Position numbers and translations under genes: made by a program. The notes beneath the pieces were generated by a model that ran no database searches, had not been told where the DNA came from, and was given only the letters and a program-made list of their open reading frames with translations. This document shows, in pieces, positions 19,161 through 26,579 of a stretch of DNA of 64,000 nt (position 1 is the first letter of the stretch; every line of letters begins with the position of its first letter). Source of the DNA: Streptomyces fradiae ATCC 10745 = DSM 40063 (GTDB lineage Bacteria > Actinomycetota > Actinomycetes > Streptomycetales > Streptomycetaceae); the NCBI RefSeq assembly GCF_008704425.1, contig NZ_CP023696.1, positions 3,822,501 through 3,886,500 on the forward strand, in the 5' to 3' direction.

Positions 19161-19185
19161 CCGAACTCGGACCTTCCGAGTTTGG
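19161..19185. promoter_or_regulatory. Inverted repeat, probable MarR operator
   Basis: CCGAACTCGGA (19161-19171), 3-bp spacer, TCCGAGTTTGG (19175-19185): 11-bp arms with one mismatch. It ends at the Shine-Dalgarno (ggag 19184-19187) of the MFS gene and lies between both start codons. Binding here would shut off both genes. Confidence 0.75.
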
Positions 19186-19191
19186 AGTATA

Positions 19192-20664
19192 GTGACGTCT
19201 GCGTACCAGGACACCCCCCAGACCCGGCCCGCCACGGGCCCGGCACCGGGCCCCGCACCGGGCCCCGCCGCGGGCACGGCCGCCGGCTCGGCCGTGGGAA
19301 CGGCCACGCGTCGTGGCGCGACGCTGCTCGCCGCCGTGGCGCTCGCCCAGATGCTGGTCGGCATCGACTACAACATCGTCTTCGTCGCCCTGCCGGAGAT
19401 CGCCGAACTCGGCTTCCGGCAGGGCAGCCTCCCCTGGGTGATCAGCGCCTACGCGATCGCCTTCGGAGGGCTCCTGCTGCTCTGCGGGCGCCTGGTCGAC
19501 CGGTACGGGAGGCGGCGCCTGTTCATGGCCGGGGTCGCGCTCTTCGCCCTCGGGTCGGTCCTCGGGGGCGCGGCCACCTCGCCCGCGCTGCTGGTGATCG
19601 GTCGAGCCGTCCAGGGCGCGGGCGGGGCGGCGCTCTCCCCGGCGATCCTGGCGCTGCTCAGCGCCAACTTCGAGGAGGGACCGGCCCGGAACCGGGCGCT
19701 GGGCATCTGGGGTGCCGCCGGCTCGGCCGGCATGGTCCTCGGGTCGATCCTGGGCGGCGTACTGACCCAGGCGCTGGGGTGGCGGGCCGTCTTCTTCGTC
19801 AACGTCCCCCTCGTGGTGCTGGTCGTCGCCCTGGCGTGGCGCAGCGTGCCCCTCGACCGCCCGGAGGCACCCGCCGGGTCCCTCGACGTCAAGGGCGGCG
19901 TGCTCGCGACCGCCGCCGCCGCGCTGACCGTCATGGGGCTCACGTTCGCCACCGAGGACGGGTGGTCCTCGCGGGCCGCGTGGGTGTGCCTGGGGCTCGC
20001 GGCGCTCGCCGTGGCCGCATGCGTGGGCGTCGAGTCACGCGCGGCCGCGCCGCTGTTCCGCAAGGAGCACCTCGGGAACCGCCACCTGGCGGTCGGGACG
20101 GCGTCGACGTTCCTCTTCATGGCGGGATTCGGCGCGCTCGCCTACTTCGTCACCATCTACCTGCAGGACACCCGTGGCCTGTCCGCGCTGTCGACGGGAC
20201 TCGTCTTCGTCGTGCCCTGCGCGGGCGTCCTGATCGGCACCCACGTGGGCGGGCGACTGGCCACGCGGAGCCTGCGCGTCGCCCTCGTCAGCGGAAACCT
20301 GGTCGGGGCGGTGGTGCTGACGGTCCTCGCGGTCGCCATCGGGGCGGAGACCGGCTGGGCCGTGCTCCTCACCGCGCTGTTCCTGCTCAGCGTCGGCCAG
20401 GGCGTCGTGTTCACCGCCATGTTCGCCACGGCGGCGACGGGATCCGCCGACGACGAGCAGGGCACGGTCGGAGGTATCGCCACGACGGGCCAGCAGCTCG
20501 GCGGCGCGGTCGGCCTCGCGGTCCTCGTCACCCTCACCGCCGGTTCGGGCGACACCACCCGCGCCGCGGTCGGCTGGATCGCGGCCATCGTCGCCGCGGG
20601 CGCCGCGACGGCGCTCCTCGTCCCCCGGACGCGGCAGGACCCAGCCGCCCCGGCGCACGACTGA
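19192..20664 (+). CDS. MFS transporter, DHA2 (EmrB/QacA-like) drug exporter
   Basis: 490 residues with about 14 hydrophobic segments. Signatures include MLVGIDYNIVFVALPEI (DHA2 motif in the first helix), LCGRLVDRYGRRRLF (motif A loop) and GRAVQGAGGAALSPAILALL. Proton-driven export of a toxic or secreted compound is expected; the substrate is unknown. A P/A/G-rich cytosolic N-terminus of 40 residues precedes the first helix. GTG start at 19192 behind ggagtata. Probably repressed by the divergent MarR protein. Confidence 0.9.
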   Translation: MTSAYQDTPQTRPATGPAPGPAPGPAAGTAAGSAVGTATRRGATLLAAVALAQMLVGIDYNIVFVALPEIAELGFRQGSLPWVISAYAIAFGGLLLLCGRLVDRYGRRRLFMAGVALFALGSVLGGAATSPALLVIGRAVQGAGGAALSPAILALLSANFEEGPARNRALGIWGAAGSAGMVLGSILGGVLTQALGWRAVFFVNVPLVVLVVALAWRSVPLDRPEAPAGSLDVKGGVLATAAAALTVMGLTFATEDGWSSRAAWVCLGLAALAVAACVGVESRAAAPLFRKEHLGNRHLAVGTASTFLFMAGFGALAYFVTIYLQDTRGLSALSTGLVFVVPCAGVLIGTHVGGRLATRSLRVALVSGNLVGAVVLTVLAVAIGAETGWAVLLTALFLLSVGQGVVFTAMFATAATGSADDEQGTVGGIATTGQQLGGAVGLAVLVTLTAGSGDTTRAAVGWIAAIVAAGAATALLVPRTRQDPAAPAHD

Positions 20665-20700
20665 GACCCCGCCCCTCGGCGCCGAGGGACGGCACCGCGC

Positions 20701-20730
20701 GGCCCGTACCCGCCTTGGCGGGTGCGGGCC
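20701..20730. terminator. Hairpin between convergent MFS and DUF397 genes
   Basis: A 14-bp stem with one G-T pair (20701-20714 with 20717-20730) and 2-nt loop. Confidence 0.7.
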
Positions 20731-20750
20731 CACGCGCGTTCCCGAGCGCG

Positions 20751-21011
20751 TCAGCGTGTGGAGGCGTACGGCAGGAAGGCCACCCAGGAGGTGGGGGCGA
20801 GGGCCAGGCGGGGGCCGGTGGGGTTCTTGGAGTCGCGGACGAGGATGCGGTCGGTCACGGCCGCGACCTCGACGCAGTCGGGGCCGTCGTCGGTGCTGTA
20901 GCTGCTCTTGATCCAGGCAACTTCGACGCAGGACGGGCCGTCGTCCGTGCTGTAGCTGCTCTTTATCCACTCCAACTGATGGTTGGCTCCGTCAGAGGGC
21001 TTGAGGGTCAT
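20751..21011 (-). CDS. DUF397 protein with internal duplication
   Basis: 86 residues of a family that accompanies XRE/DUF5753 regulators in actinomycetes (WhiJ-type systems). The usual single motif WxKSSYS...CVEVA occurs twice: WIKSSYSTDDGPSCVEVA and, directly after it, WIKSSYSTDDGPDCVEVA. The two units are an 18-residue, 54-bp tandem duplication. The C-terminal VRDSKNPTGPRLAL, then SWVAFL, is typical. The ATG overlaps the stop of the XRE gene by four bases (ATGA), so the pair is co-translated. Confidence 0.9.
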   Translation of the reverse strand: MTLKPSDGANHQLEWIKSSYSTDDGPSCVEVAWIKSSYSTDDGPDCVEVAAVTDRILVRDSKNPTGPRLALAPTSWVAFLPYASTR

Positions 21012-21841
21012 GACTCTCCCAGCACTTTCTCGATGAAGGCCAGCGACTCTCGCGGGGTGAGAGCCTGCGCCCGGATGATCCCATAGCGCATGTCGAGGAC
21101 CGTCGTCTCTCTCGGGTCGGTGATCACGCGGTTGGTGAGCTGGACCTCATTGAGACCAACGGCTGCTCCATCCTTGAGCTTGAGCAGTCGGAAGGGGCCG
21201 CCAAGCCCCGAGTTCTCCTCCCGGCTCAAAGGCAGCACCTGGAGATCGACGTTTCTCAGCCGGGCCACTTCCGACAAGCGTTCGAGCTGTCTGCGCATCA
21301 CCATCTTGCCCCCGATCAGGCGGAGAAGCGTCGCCTCACACAGGACAAAACTGAAGAGCGGGCGAGTGGCTGGGGCAGAGAAGATCTGCTGACGATCGAG
21401 GCGAGCCGCTACCCGTTGCTCCAGCTCCTCTTCCGTGAACTGGGGACGCCGCGAGCCGAACACCGCCCGCGCGTACTCCTCCGTCTGCAACAGCCCGTCG
21501 ATGACCGAGTTGTTGTAGGAGCAGATCTCGACGGCTTCCGCCTCCAGGCGCTTCACGTCCCGTACCTTCTTCGGGTACCGGGCCTCCGCCACGTCCCCCT
21601 TCATCGCTGCGAGCCTGCCGCCCGCGTTCAGTACCTCGTCCGCGGCGTCCAGGTACTCCGGCCGCGCGATGCGCCGTCCCCGCTCCACCGAGGAGACCAG
21701 CTCCTCCCCGTAGCCGATGGCGCGGCCGAACTCGGCCTGGGTGAGGCCGGCCGCCTCGCGCCACAGCTTCAGCTGGCGGGCGACCGCGCGCATCACGGCG
21801 CCCGCCTCCTCGTCGTCCAGCCCCGTGTCCCCGTCGATCAC
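21008..21841 (-). CDS. XRE-family regulator with DUF5753 domain
   Basis: 277 residues. The N-terminal helix-turn-helix is LKLWREAAGLTQAEFGRAIG with SVERGRRIARPEYL. The C-terminal DUF5753 (Scr1-like) domain spans about 95-275 and includes SVIDGLLQTEEYARAVF and LDMRYGIIRAQALTPRESLAFI. These proteins pair with DUF397 partners; in S. coelicolor related pairs influence development. The divergent ATP-binding protein gene at 22006 completes the usual trio. Start at 21841 by similarity. Confidence 0.9.
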   Translation of the reverse strand: MIDGDTGLDDEEAGAVMRAVARQLKLWREAAGLTQAEFGRAIGYGEELVSSVERGRRIARPEYLDAADEVLNAGGRLAAMKGDVAEARYPKKVRDVKRLEAEAVEICSYNNSVIDGLLQTEEYARAVFGSRRPQFTEEELEQRVAARLDRQQIFSAPATRPLFSFVLCEATLLRLIGGKMVMRRQLERLSEVARLRNVDLQVLPLSREENSGLGGPFRLLKLKDGAAVGLNEVQLTNRVITDPRETTVLDMRYGIIRAQALTPRESLAFIEKVLGES

Positions 21842-22005
21842 GTCTGCCGCCCTCCCTCCGCGTCGGCCCTTCTCCGTACAACTGCGGCGGTCGGGCCCCG
21901 GTCACCCCGGACGGTCCGGACGGAGCGGGGACGGGTGCGGACAGCGGCGGTCCGCACGGGCGGCCGTCCTTCAACCGGGGGCCGGACGCGGACACGCTGG
22001 AGCAC

Positions 22006-22443
22006 GTGACTCGTGAAAGCGCTGCCGGCGGCCCGCTGTGCGCCGACCCCCTGTACCGGTTCTCCGTCCCGCTGTCCGCCACCCGGCGCGGTGCCCGGCT
22101 CGCCCGGCTGCTGGCCGCCGAGCGGCTGCGGGAGTGGGGCGCGGAATCGGATGCCGCCTTGCTCGTCGTCGCCGAACTCGCGGCCAACGCCGTGCTGCAC
22201 GGCCGGGTGCCGGGGCGGAGCTTCCGCCTCACCCTGGCGCTCGCGGACTCGGGCACGCTGTGCGTGGAGGTCACGGACACGCGGGGCGACCGGCCGCCCG
22301 TACAGGGGCGGTTGGCGGCCGAGGTGCTGGGGGAGTCGGGGTACGGGCTGCTGCTGGTCGGGGAACTGGCGGACCGCTGGGGGGTGCGGCAGGGTCCGGT
22401 CCCGTGCAAGACGGTGTGGGCCGAGCTGGACCTCGACCGGTGA
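22006..22443 (+). CDS. ATP-binding (HATPase_c, anti-sigma/RsbW-like) protein
   Basis: 145 residues of the GHKL ATPase type common beside XRE/DUF397 pairs. YRFSVPLSATRRGARLARLL leads in; VVAELAANAVLHGRVPG is the N-box with the Mg-binding Asn; VTDTRGDRPP and GESGYGLLLVGELADRWG are the G1/G2 boxes. Such proteins may phosphorylate or sequester regulators. The GTG start at 22006 is divergent from the XRE gene. The last third of this gene (22288-22432) recurs nearly exactly at 25306-25450. Confidence 0.88.
   Translation: MTRESAAGGPLCADPLYRFSVPLSATRRGARLARLLAAERLREWGAESDAALLVVAELAANAVLHGRVPGRSFRLTLALADSGTLCVEVTDTRGDRPPVQGRLAAEVLGESGYGLLLVGELADRWGVRQGPVPCKTVWAELDLDR
22288..22432 (+). repeat. 145-bp dispersed repeat, copy A (inside the ATPase gene)
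   Basis: 143 of 145 bases are identical to 25306-25450 in the same orientation (offset 3018). It covers the G1/G2-box end of the ATP-binding protein gene. Confidence 0.95.
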
Positions 22444-22499
22444 CGCAGGGGCCCGTCAGCCGCGTGAATCCGAAGGGACGCACTCCAGCGCGGTCCCGA

Positions 22500-23165
22500 T
22501 CAGGCGGGGACCCGTGCTTCGACGATGATCGTGCCCAGCGCTTGACCGGTCGGCGCGGGGAGACACCGCGCCCGGACGTCACGGAAGCCGTGCTCGCGTG
22601 CGAGGCCGGCCCATACCTCGGGAGCATGACACCACCGGTCCACGGTCATCTCCCTGCCCTCCGGTCCCTTCCCGTACATGGGCCGGCGTCCGTCGAGGCC
22701 CTGGGGGGTCTCGCCGTGCGAGAAGACGAACAGCCCGCCCGGCGCGAGCCGCGTGGAGACCAGCGGGAAGAGCTCTTGCGGATCGGTGAACCACACCGCT
22801 CCCCAGACCGAGTAGACCGCGTCGTACGTCTGGTCGCCCGCACGGAGGAAGGCGCACGCCTCCCCCTCCTCGATCGCCAGGCCGGGGACGTCCTTCCACC
22901 ACCGGCGTGCCCGCTCGACTTGTACGGGGGACAGGTCCAGGGCCGTGACGCGTACTCCCCGGCGCGCCAGCCACGATGCCTCCCGGCACTCGGCCGCCCC
23001 CAGTTCCAGCGCGGTACGCGGCTGACCGAGCAGTTCGGCTCCCGGACCGTGACCCTCGTACTGCGTCCACTCGAACGCCGTCACATCAGCAGGCGGTGAC
23101 GGTCCGTCCCGGTCTGGCTTGTAGCGGTTCCAGAAGAGGACGGGGTCGTCTGACGTGCGGGGCAT
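22500..23165 (-). CDS. Class I SAM-dependent methyltransferase
   Basis: 221 residues. The SAM-binding motif I is ALELGAAECREASWLARRG near residue 53 and the post-I acidic loop VTALDLSP. A motif-IV-like YDAVYSVWGAVWF and LAPGGLFVFSHGE follow. The N-terminus WNRYKPDRDGPSPPADVTAF matches a Streptomyces group of small-molecule or unknown-target methyltransferases. The target is not deducible. A 26-bp palindrome lies 20 bp before its start codon. Confidence 0.85.
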   Translation of the reverse strand: MPRTSDDPVLFWNRYKPDRDGPSPPADVTAFEWTQYEGHGPGAELLGQPRTALELGAAECREASWLARRGVRVTALDLSPVQVERARRWWKDVPGLAIEEGEACAFLRAGDQTYDAVYSVWGAVWFTDPQELFPLVSTRLAPGGLFVFSHGETPQGLDGRRPMYGKGPEGREMTVDRWCHAPEVWAGLAREHGFRDVRARCLPAPTGQALGTIIVEARVPA

Positions 23166-23184
23166 GGGTGTCCTAGCGGGGAGC

Positions 23185-23210
23185 GGTTACGGTGCTGGAG
23201 CACCGTAACC
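23185..23210. promoter_or_regulatory. 26-bp perfect palindrome between methyltransferase and bacteriocin genes
   Basis: GGTTACGGTGCT-GG-AGCACCGTAACC: 12-bp arms and 2-nt centre. It lies in the leader of the methyltransferase gene (minus strand) and about 190 bp before the bacteriocin gene. Its position near two divergent starts favours an operator over a terminator. The binding protein is unknown. Confidence 0.6.
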
Positions 23211-23398
23211 GTGGCTCGCCCCCCTTTGCCGAGACGAACAACGCCGCCAGCGACGGTCGGTGCCTTGGCCCGAGGTGGCGAAACTGCAAGCCGATAGCAG
23301 GCACTTTCGGTCAACAAACCGGCCGCCTCTTTACAGGCGAGTGCGCATCTGACGAGGATCGTTTTCGGCCTCTACAGGGGCGAACGAGAGGAAGTTCT

Positions 23399-23860
23399 AT
23401 GCACAAGCTCGGTGGGATGGTTCTTGCCGCCACGATTTCCCTGACTTCCGGTGCCTTCGCCATGCCGGCGGCCGCAGCCAGCGAAGCTGGTATCACCCCG
23501 GCAGTGAGCAGCACCATTTCCGTTCACACTCGCGGAGACGGTACCCAGGCACCGGTGGAGTTGGGTGACCCCAAGGAATGGGGGGTTGTGAAGCTCTCGC
23601 TTACCGATGCGGCGCCAGGCGACGTCAGCCCGCTGACCATCGTCGAAGTCGGTGGTGGGACGTGGAGCTATGGCTGGCAAGCCCGTAACGACAGGAAGTA
23701 CTGCTACTCGAACTACTACCACGGCAGCGTGAAGCACGGCTCCACCGTGAACATGGCTGGGCGCATAGTGAGGGATGTCAAGCCTGCGGGGGAGACGTCG
23801 AACGCCAACTACACGGCAGGGCTGGCTTACACGTGCTACACCTACTACGCCAAGTACTGA
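23399..23860 (+). CDS. Lactococcin-972-family bacteriocin precursor
   Basis: 153 residues. A Sec signal peptide (MHKLGGMVLAATISLTSGAF ending near AMPAAAASEA) precedes a mature part. Its C-terminal half carries the lactococcin-972 pattern: GGTWSYGW, YCYSNYYHGSVKHGSTV, GLAYTCYTYYAKY. Known members inhibit septum formation by binding lipid II. Two Cys (in KYCYSN and YTCYTY) could form a disulfide. The mature protein is longer than lactococcin 972. The ATG has gagagga upstream. GC content and codon use drop compared with neighbours, suggesting transfer. Activity is inferred from the family only. Confidence 0.86.
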   Translation: MHKLGGMVLAATISLTSGAFAMPAAAASEAGITPAVSSTISVHTRGDGTQAPVELGDPKEWGVVKLSLTDAAPGDVSPLTIVEVGGGTWSYGWQARNDRKYCYSNYYHGSVKHGSTVNMAGRIVRDVKPAGETSNANYTAGLAYTCYTYYAKY

Positions 23861-24008
23861 GAGCTGGCTTCTTGGCTTCTTGACAGCCTTTCGGTCGGGC
23901 GTCGGCCGTCAAGCAGGCGCCCTGGGTTTCTGTGCGATCGCCGACGCGGGGACCCAGGTGCTCGCCCACGTGCAATTCAGTGGGTCATCGCAGGATGAGG
24001 AAACACAA

Positions 24009-24638
24009 GTGAAGTTCTCGCGCGCTCGCATCACTCCCGTTCTGGCCACTCTTGGATTGGGCGCGATTATCGGCGTGCTTGGCGCTTTGGTGGGAAAGCT
24101 TGACACCCCCATGTTCCATGCAGTGAGCCTGGTGTTCTCCGCAGGGTGGTCGTGGGCGCTTCTCGGTTTTCTGGCCGGCTACTTCCGCCGGACGAAGGCT
24201 GGGGCTGCATTGCTGTCCTCTTCGGCGTTGGCGATCGGCGTGACTGTCTACTATCTTCTCAAGGCTTTAAGTCCAGCGGCACCGATCGGATTGGATGTCA
24301 CTCTCGAGTCGAACGTCGAGAGCGCTTGGCCGAGAATTTTTGCCTGGGGAGTCCTTGCTTTCGTTCTCGGTGCCCCGATGGGCTTGTTCGGTAATCTGGC
24401 CCGAATCTCCGGCCTGTCGGGCCTTCCCTTTCGCCTCAGTGTTCCGGTGATCGCCTATGTCGAGACCTCATGGCGCTTGGATGTAGAAGCGGCTGCTGCG
24501 GGACCGGGTGCCGAAGCCACGTGGAGTGCGACTCGTGTCCTCGCCGTCCTCGCCGTCATAGCTCTGGTAGGGCACACGGTGTGGGGTTGGCGCACTCGGC
24601 ACAGTGGCCCGAAAGTGCGGGTCGATTCACCGGACTGA
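24009..24638 (+). CDS. Multi-pass membrane protein, possible bacteriocin immunity or export partner
   Basis: 209 residues with five or six hydrophobic segments, beginning PVLATLGLGAIIGVLGALVG and ending VLAVLAVIALVGHTVWGW. I do not recognise a named family with confidence. It lies 149 bp after the bacteriocin gene on the same strand and shares its lower GC content. Lactococcin-972 clusters normally carry a multi-TM immunity protein and an ABC transporter; no ABC gene is present here, so assignment as immunity protein rests on position alone. The GTG at 24009 is chosen because aggatgagg precedes it. Confidence 0.65.
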   Translation: MKFSRARITPVLATLGLGAIIGVLGALVGKLDTPMFHAVSLVFSAGWSWALLGFLAGYFRRTKAGAALLSSSALAIGVTVYYLLKALSPAAPIGLDVTLESNVESAWPRIFAWGVLAFVLGAPMGLFGNLARISGLSGLPFRLSVPVIAYVETSWRLDVEAAAAGPGAEATWSATRVLAVLAVIALVGHTVWGWRTRHSGPKVRVDSPD

Positions 24639-24777
24639 GGGCCTTTCGTTTGATCTTTCGTGGGGGCCTGCCGGCGGAGTCGGGACCCCTTCCGTTTCCC
24701 GGAGCTGATGGCAGGCGGGACGGCGCCCCGGCTGTCGCGTCGGGTGATGTTGTCGTGGGGACGGTGGGCTTCGCCGG
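24639..24777. other. Gap after membrane-protein gene
   Basis: Between the membrane-protein gene and the transposase remnant. It might contain an IS end, but I find no convincing terminal repeat here. Confidence 0.4.
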
Positions 24778-25230
24778 TCAGCTGGGGTTGGGCAGGAGCG
24801 TGAGCCGTTCGAAAGCGGCGGTGATCTCGCCAGTCCAGGGCCAATGCTTGGCGAGCCAGAGAATTCTTCGGCGGCCTGTGGTGATGAGCTGGGCGGCCGC
24901 GGAGAACGGGCGGAACCGCAGGCGGCGGGGTTCCCGGAGACGGGCCGTGCTCGGCGAGGGCGAGCACAGGCTTCCAAGCCAGCAGGTCGAGAGCGATCTG
25001 GACGATCTCGAGCCAGCCCCTTTGAAGGCTGCGCTGTCGTGTGGAGGGGCACGTTGCGCAGGCCGGTGGCCCGGGGGCCCGGATCCGATCCTCGGCCCGG
25101 GTGCGCAGTCGGTGACGGAGTTCCAGTTCGGCGATCGGCCGGTCAGGGGTGTTGGACCCGAAGCACGTGATCCGCATGCCGTCCCCGTCCGTGATCCTCA
25201 ACCGGGCGCCGGAACGGGGCCGTCCCTTGG
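24778..25230 (-). pseudogene. IS1380-type transposase, C-terminal remnant with frameshift
   Basis: On the minus strand, from about 25230, one frame reads ARLRITDGDGMRITCFGSNT, PIAELELRHRLRTRAEDRIR and WLEIVQIALDLLAWKPVLAL. A second frame then continues EPRRLRFRPFSAAAQLITTG, RRRILWLAKHWPWTGEITAA and FERLTLLPNPS, with its stop at 24780-24778. Together these match the C-terminal third of IS1380-family DDE transposases, with at least one frameshift near 24960-25050. The N-terminal part is missing. A dead element. Confidence 0.82.
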
Positions 25231-25305
25231 CGGATCAGCGTCTGCCGCCCTCGCCGGCAGTGGTCCGGCAGTAGGGCTGCGCGGTCCCGGCGCGAACGCT
25301 GGGGT
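25231..25305. other. Junction between transposase remnant and ATPase-gene copy
   Basis: Short unassigned sequence joining two fragments of unrelated origin; the breakpoint lies in it or at its edges. Confidence 0.4.
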
Positions 25306-25450
25306 GACCGGCCGCCCGTGCGGGGGCGGTTGGCGGCCGAGGTGCTGGGGGAGTCGGGGTACGGGCTGCTGCTGGTCGGGGAACTGGCGGACCGCTGGGG
25401 GGTGCGGCAGGGTCCGGTCCCGTGCAAGACGGTGTGGGCCGAGCTGGACC
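25306..25450 (+). repeat. 145-bp dispersed repeat, copy B
   Basis: Partner of 22288-22432, same orientation, with two A-to-G differences near its left end. Near-identity implies recent duplication or gene conversion. Confidence 0.95.
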
Positions 25451-25485
25451 CGGTCGCCGTCGGGTGGCCGAGTGGACAGGCGTGA
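25306..25485 (+). pseudogene. Truncated copy of the ATP-binding protein gene (C-terminal fragment)
   Basis: 25306-25450 repeats 22288-22432 with two mismatches. The frame stays open and continues as DPVAVGWPSGQA to a stop at 25485, replacing the original last three residues (LDR). The N-box half and start codon are absent, so no functional product is expected. It sits next to the IS1380 remnant, which suggests duplication followed by insertion-linked deletion. Confidence 0.85.
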
Positions 25486-25800
25486 TCCCGGGCGCCGGTC
25501 GGATCGCCGTACCTCGCCGGCCACCTTGCCGAAGGTGGTTTGGGGGATATCTGCTGTAAGTGCTGTTTCCGTTCCTTTGGTCCGCCCGGCGCATCGCAAT
25601 GCGGCAGCCTTTTGGTCGCCGGCACCACGAGGAGAGACGCCGTCTGGAGGATGCGTGCTCCCGGGCGAGTGGCGTCGCTCCAATGTCCCTCCCGTGCGGG
25701 TCGCCGGAGGCCATCTGCCCAGGGTTTACAGGGCAGTTGACCTCGCGGTTTCGTGGTAGCGTCCTCGCTCGGAGGGACAGTGCGACCTGAAAGGGAAATC
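25486..25800. other. Intergenic region before hypothetical gene
   Basis: About 315 bp with no supported gene. A possible promoter for the next gene is TTGACC (25737-25742) and TAGCGT (25757-25762), but the 14-bp spacer is short. Confidence 0.35.
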
Positions 25801-26409
25801 GTGAACACGGAGAAGATCGCCGCTCGCCGCCTCTCGCTGGAAGAGGTGACGGAGCTCGGCGTGAAGGACAGGATATTCGTTTCCGCCGACACGGCAGAAC
25901 TCAAGCTTCCCGACTGCTATGTCCCTGCTTTTCTGGCCAAGTCCGGTGAGGAATTCGAGGGCGGCTCGGTCACGGCGCGAACCGTTTTCCAGGAAGAGGT
26001 CTCCTGCCTTCCGGACGATGAGAACGAAGCCGGGGTCTACGTGGCCGACGAGAACGGCTCGGAGACCATCGAGGTCCTCCAGTCCGCCGGTGTCGTGCTG
26101 GACCTGGCGCTCTTCGTCCCCGGTGGGGACAAGGGGGCCCTCACGGCCCTCTACGCCGCGGCCCGGCAGGCGTTCGGCGCCGACGTCGTGCAGATCTGGC
26201 GCCAGGGCCTCAAGGAGGTCCCCGACGTGAAGGTCGACATCTTCGAGGAGCAGATCCCCCGGGGCCGCAAGGCGAGCGACAGCCCCAAGCGTGACCGTCG
26301 CGCGATCGACACGTACCCCACCCGTGCGGACTTCATCGAGTTCTCCGCGGGGTGGAAGCCGGTCGTCGAGATCCACCGGCCGGTCGTGGACGACACCCCG
26401 ACCATCTGA
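25801..26409 (+). CDS. Hypothetical protein
   Basis: 202 residues, acidic, no signal peptide or membrane segment. I do not recognise a family. Visible blocks include ARRLSLEEVTELGVKDRIFV and ALTALYAAARQAFGADVVQI. The GTG at 25801 is chosen because gaaaggga lies six bases upstream; the frame is open to 25753 without support. GC content of the first third is lower than that of flanking core genes. It stands alone, ending before the convergent DinB gene. Confidence 0.7.
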   Translation: MNTEKIAARRLSLEEVTELGVKDRIFVSADTAELKLPDCYVPAFLAKSGEEFEGGSVTARTVFQEEVSCLPDDENEAGVYVADENGSETIEVLQSAGVVLDLALFVPGGDKGALTALYAAARQAFGADVVQIWRQGLKEVPDVKVDIFEEQIPRGRKASDSPKRDRRAIDTYPTRADFIEFSAGWKPVVEIHRPVVDDTPTI

Positions 26410-26579
26410 GGCGGCGTCACCTCCCGTCCCGCGTGATGGCCGAGGCGTTCGGGATTCCCAGCGGAGGGCCCCGGAAACGCGGGCGGACGTTCCGAGGGCG
26501 GGGGTGTGGCTCGTGAAGCACCCGGCGGGCGTGCCCGCCCGCGCGGGTGCCCCGAGGGCCCACCGGCCCCGCGTGGCGG

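Noticed and set aside
24470..25759. 429-codon plus-strand frame over the transposase remnant
   Set aside because: It crosses the end of the membrane-protein gene, an antisense IS1380 remnant and an out-of-frame ATPase copy; not a gene.
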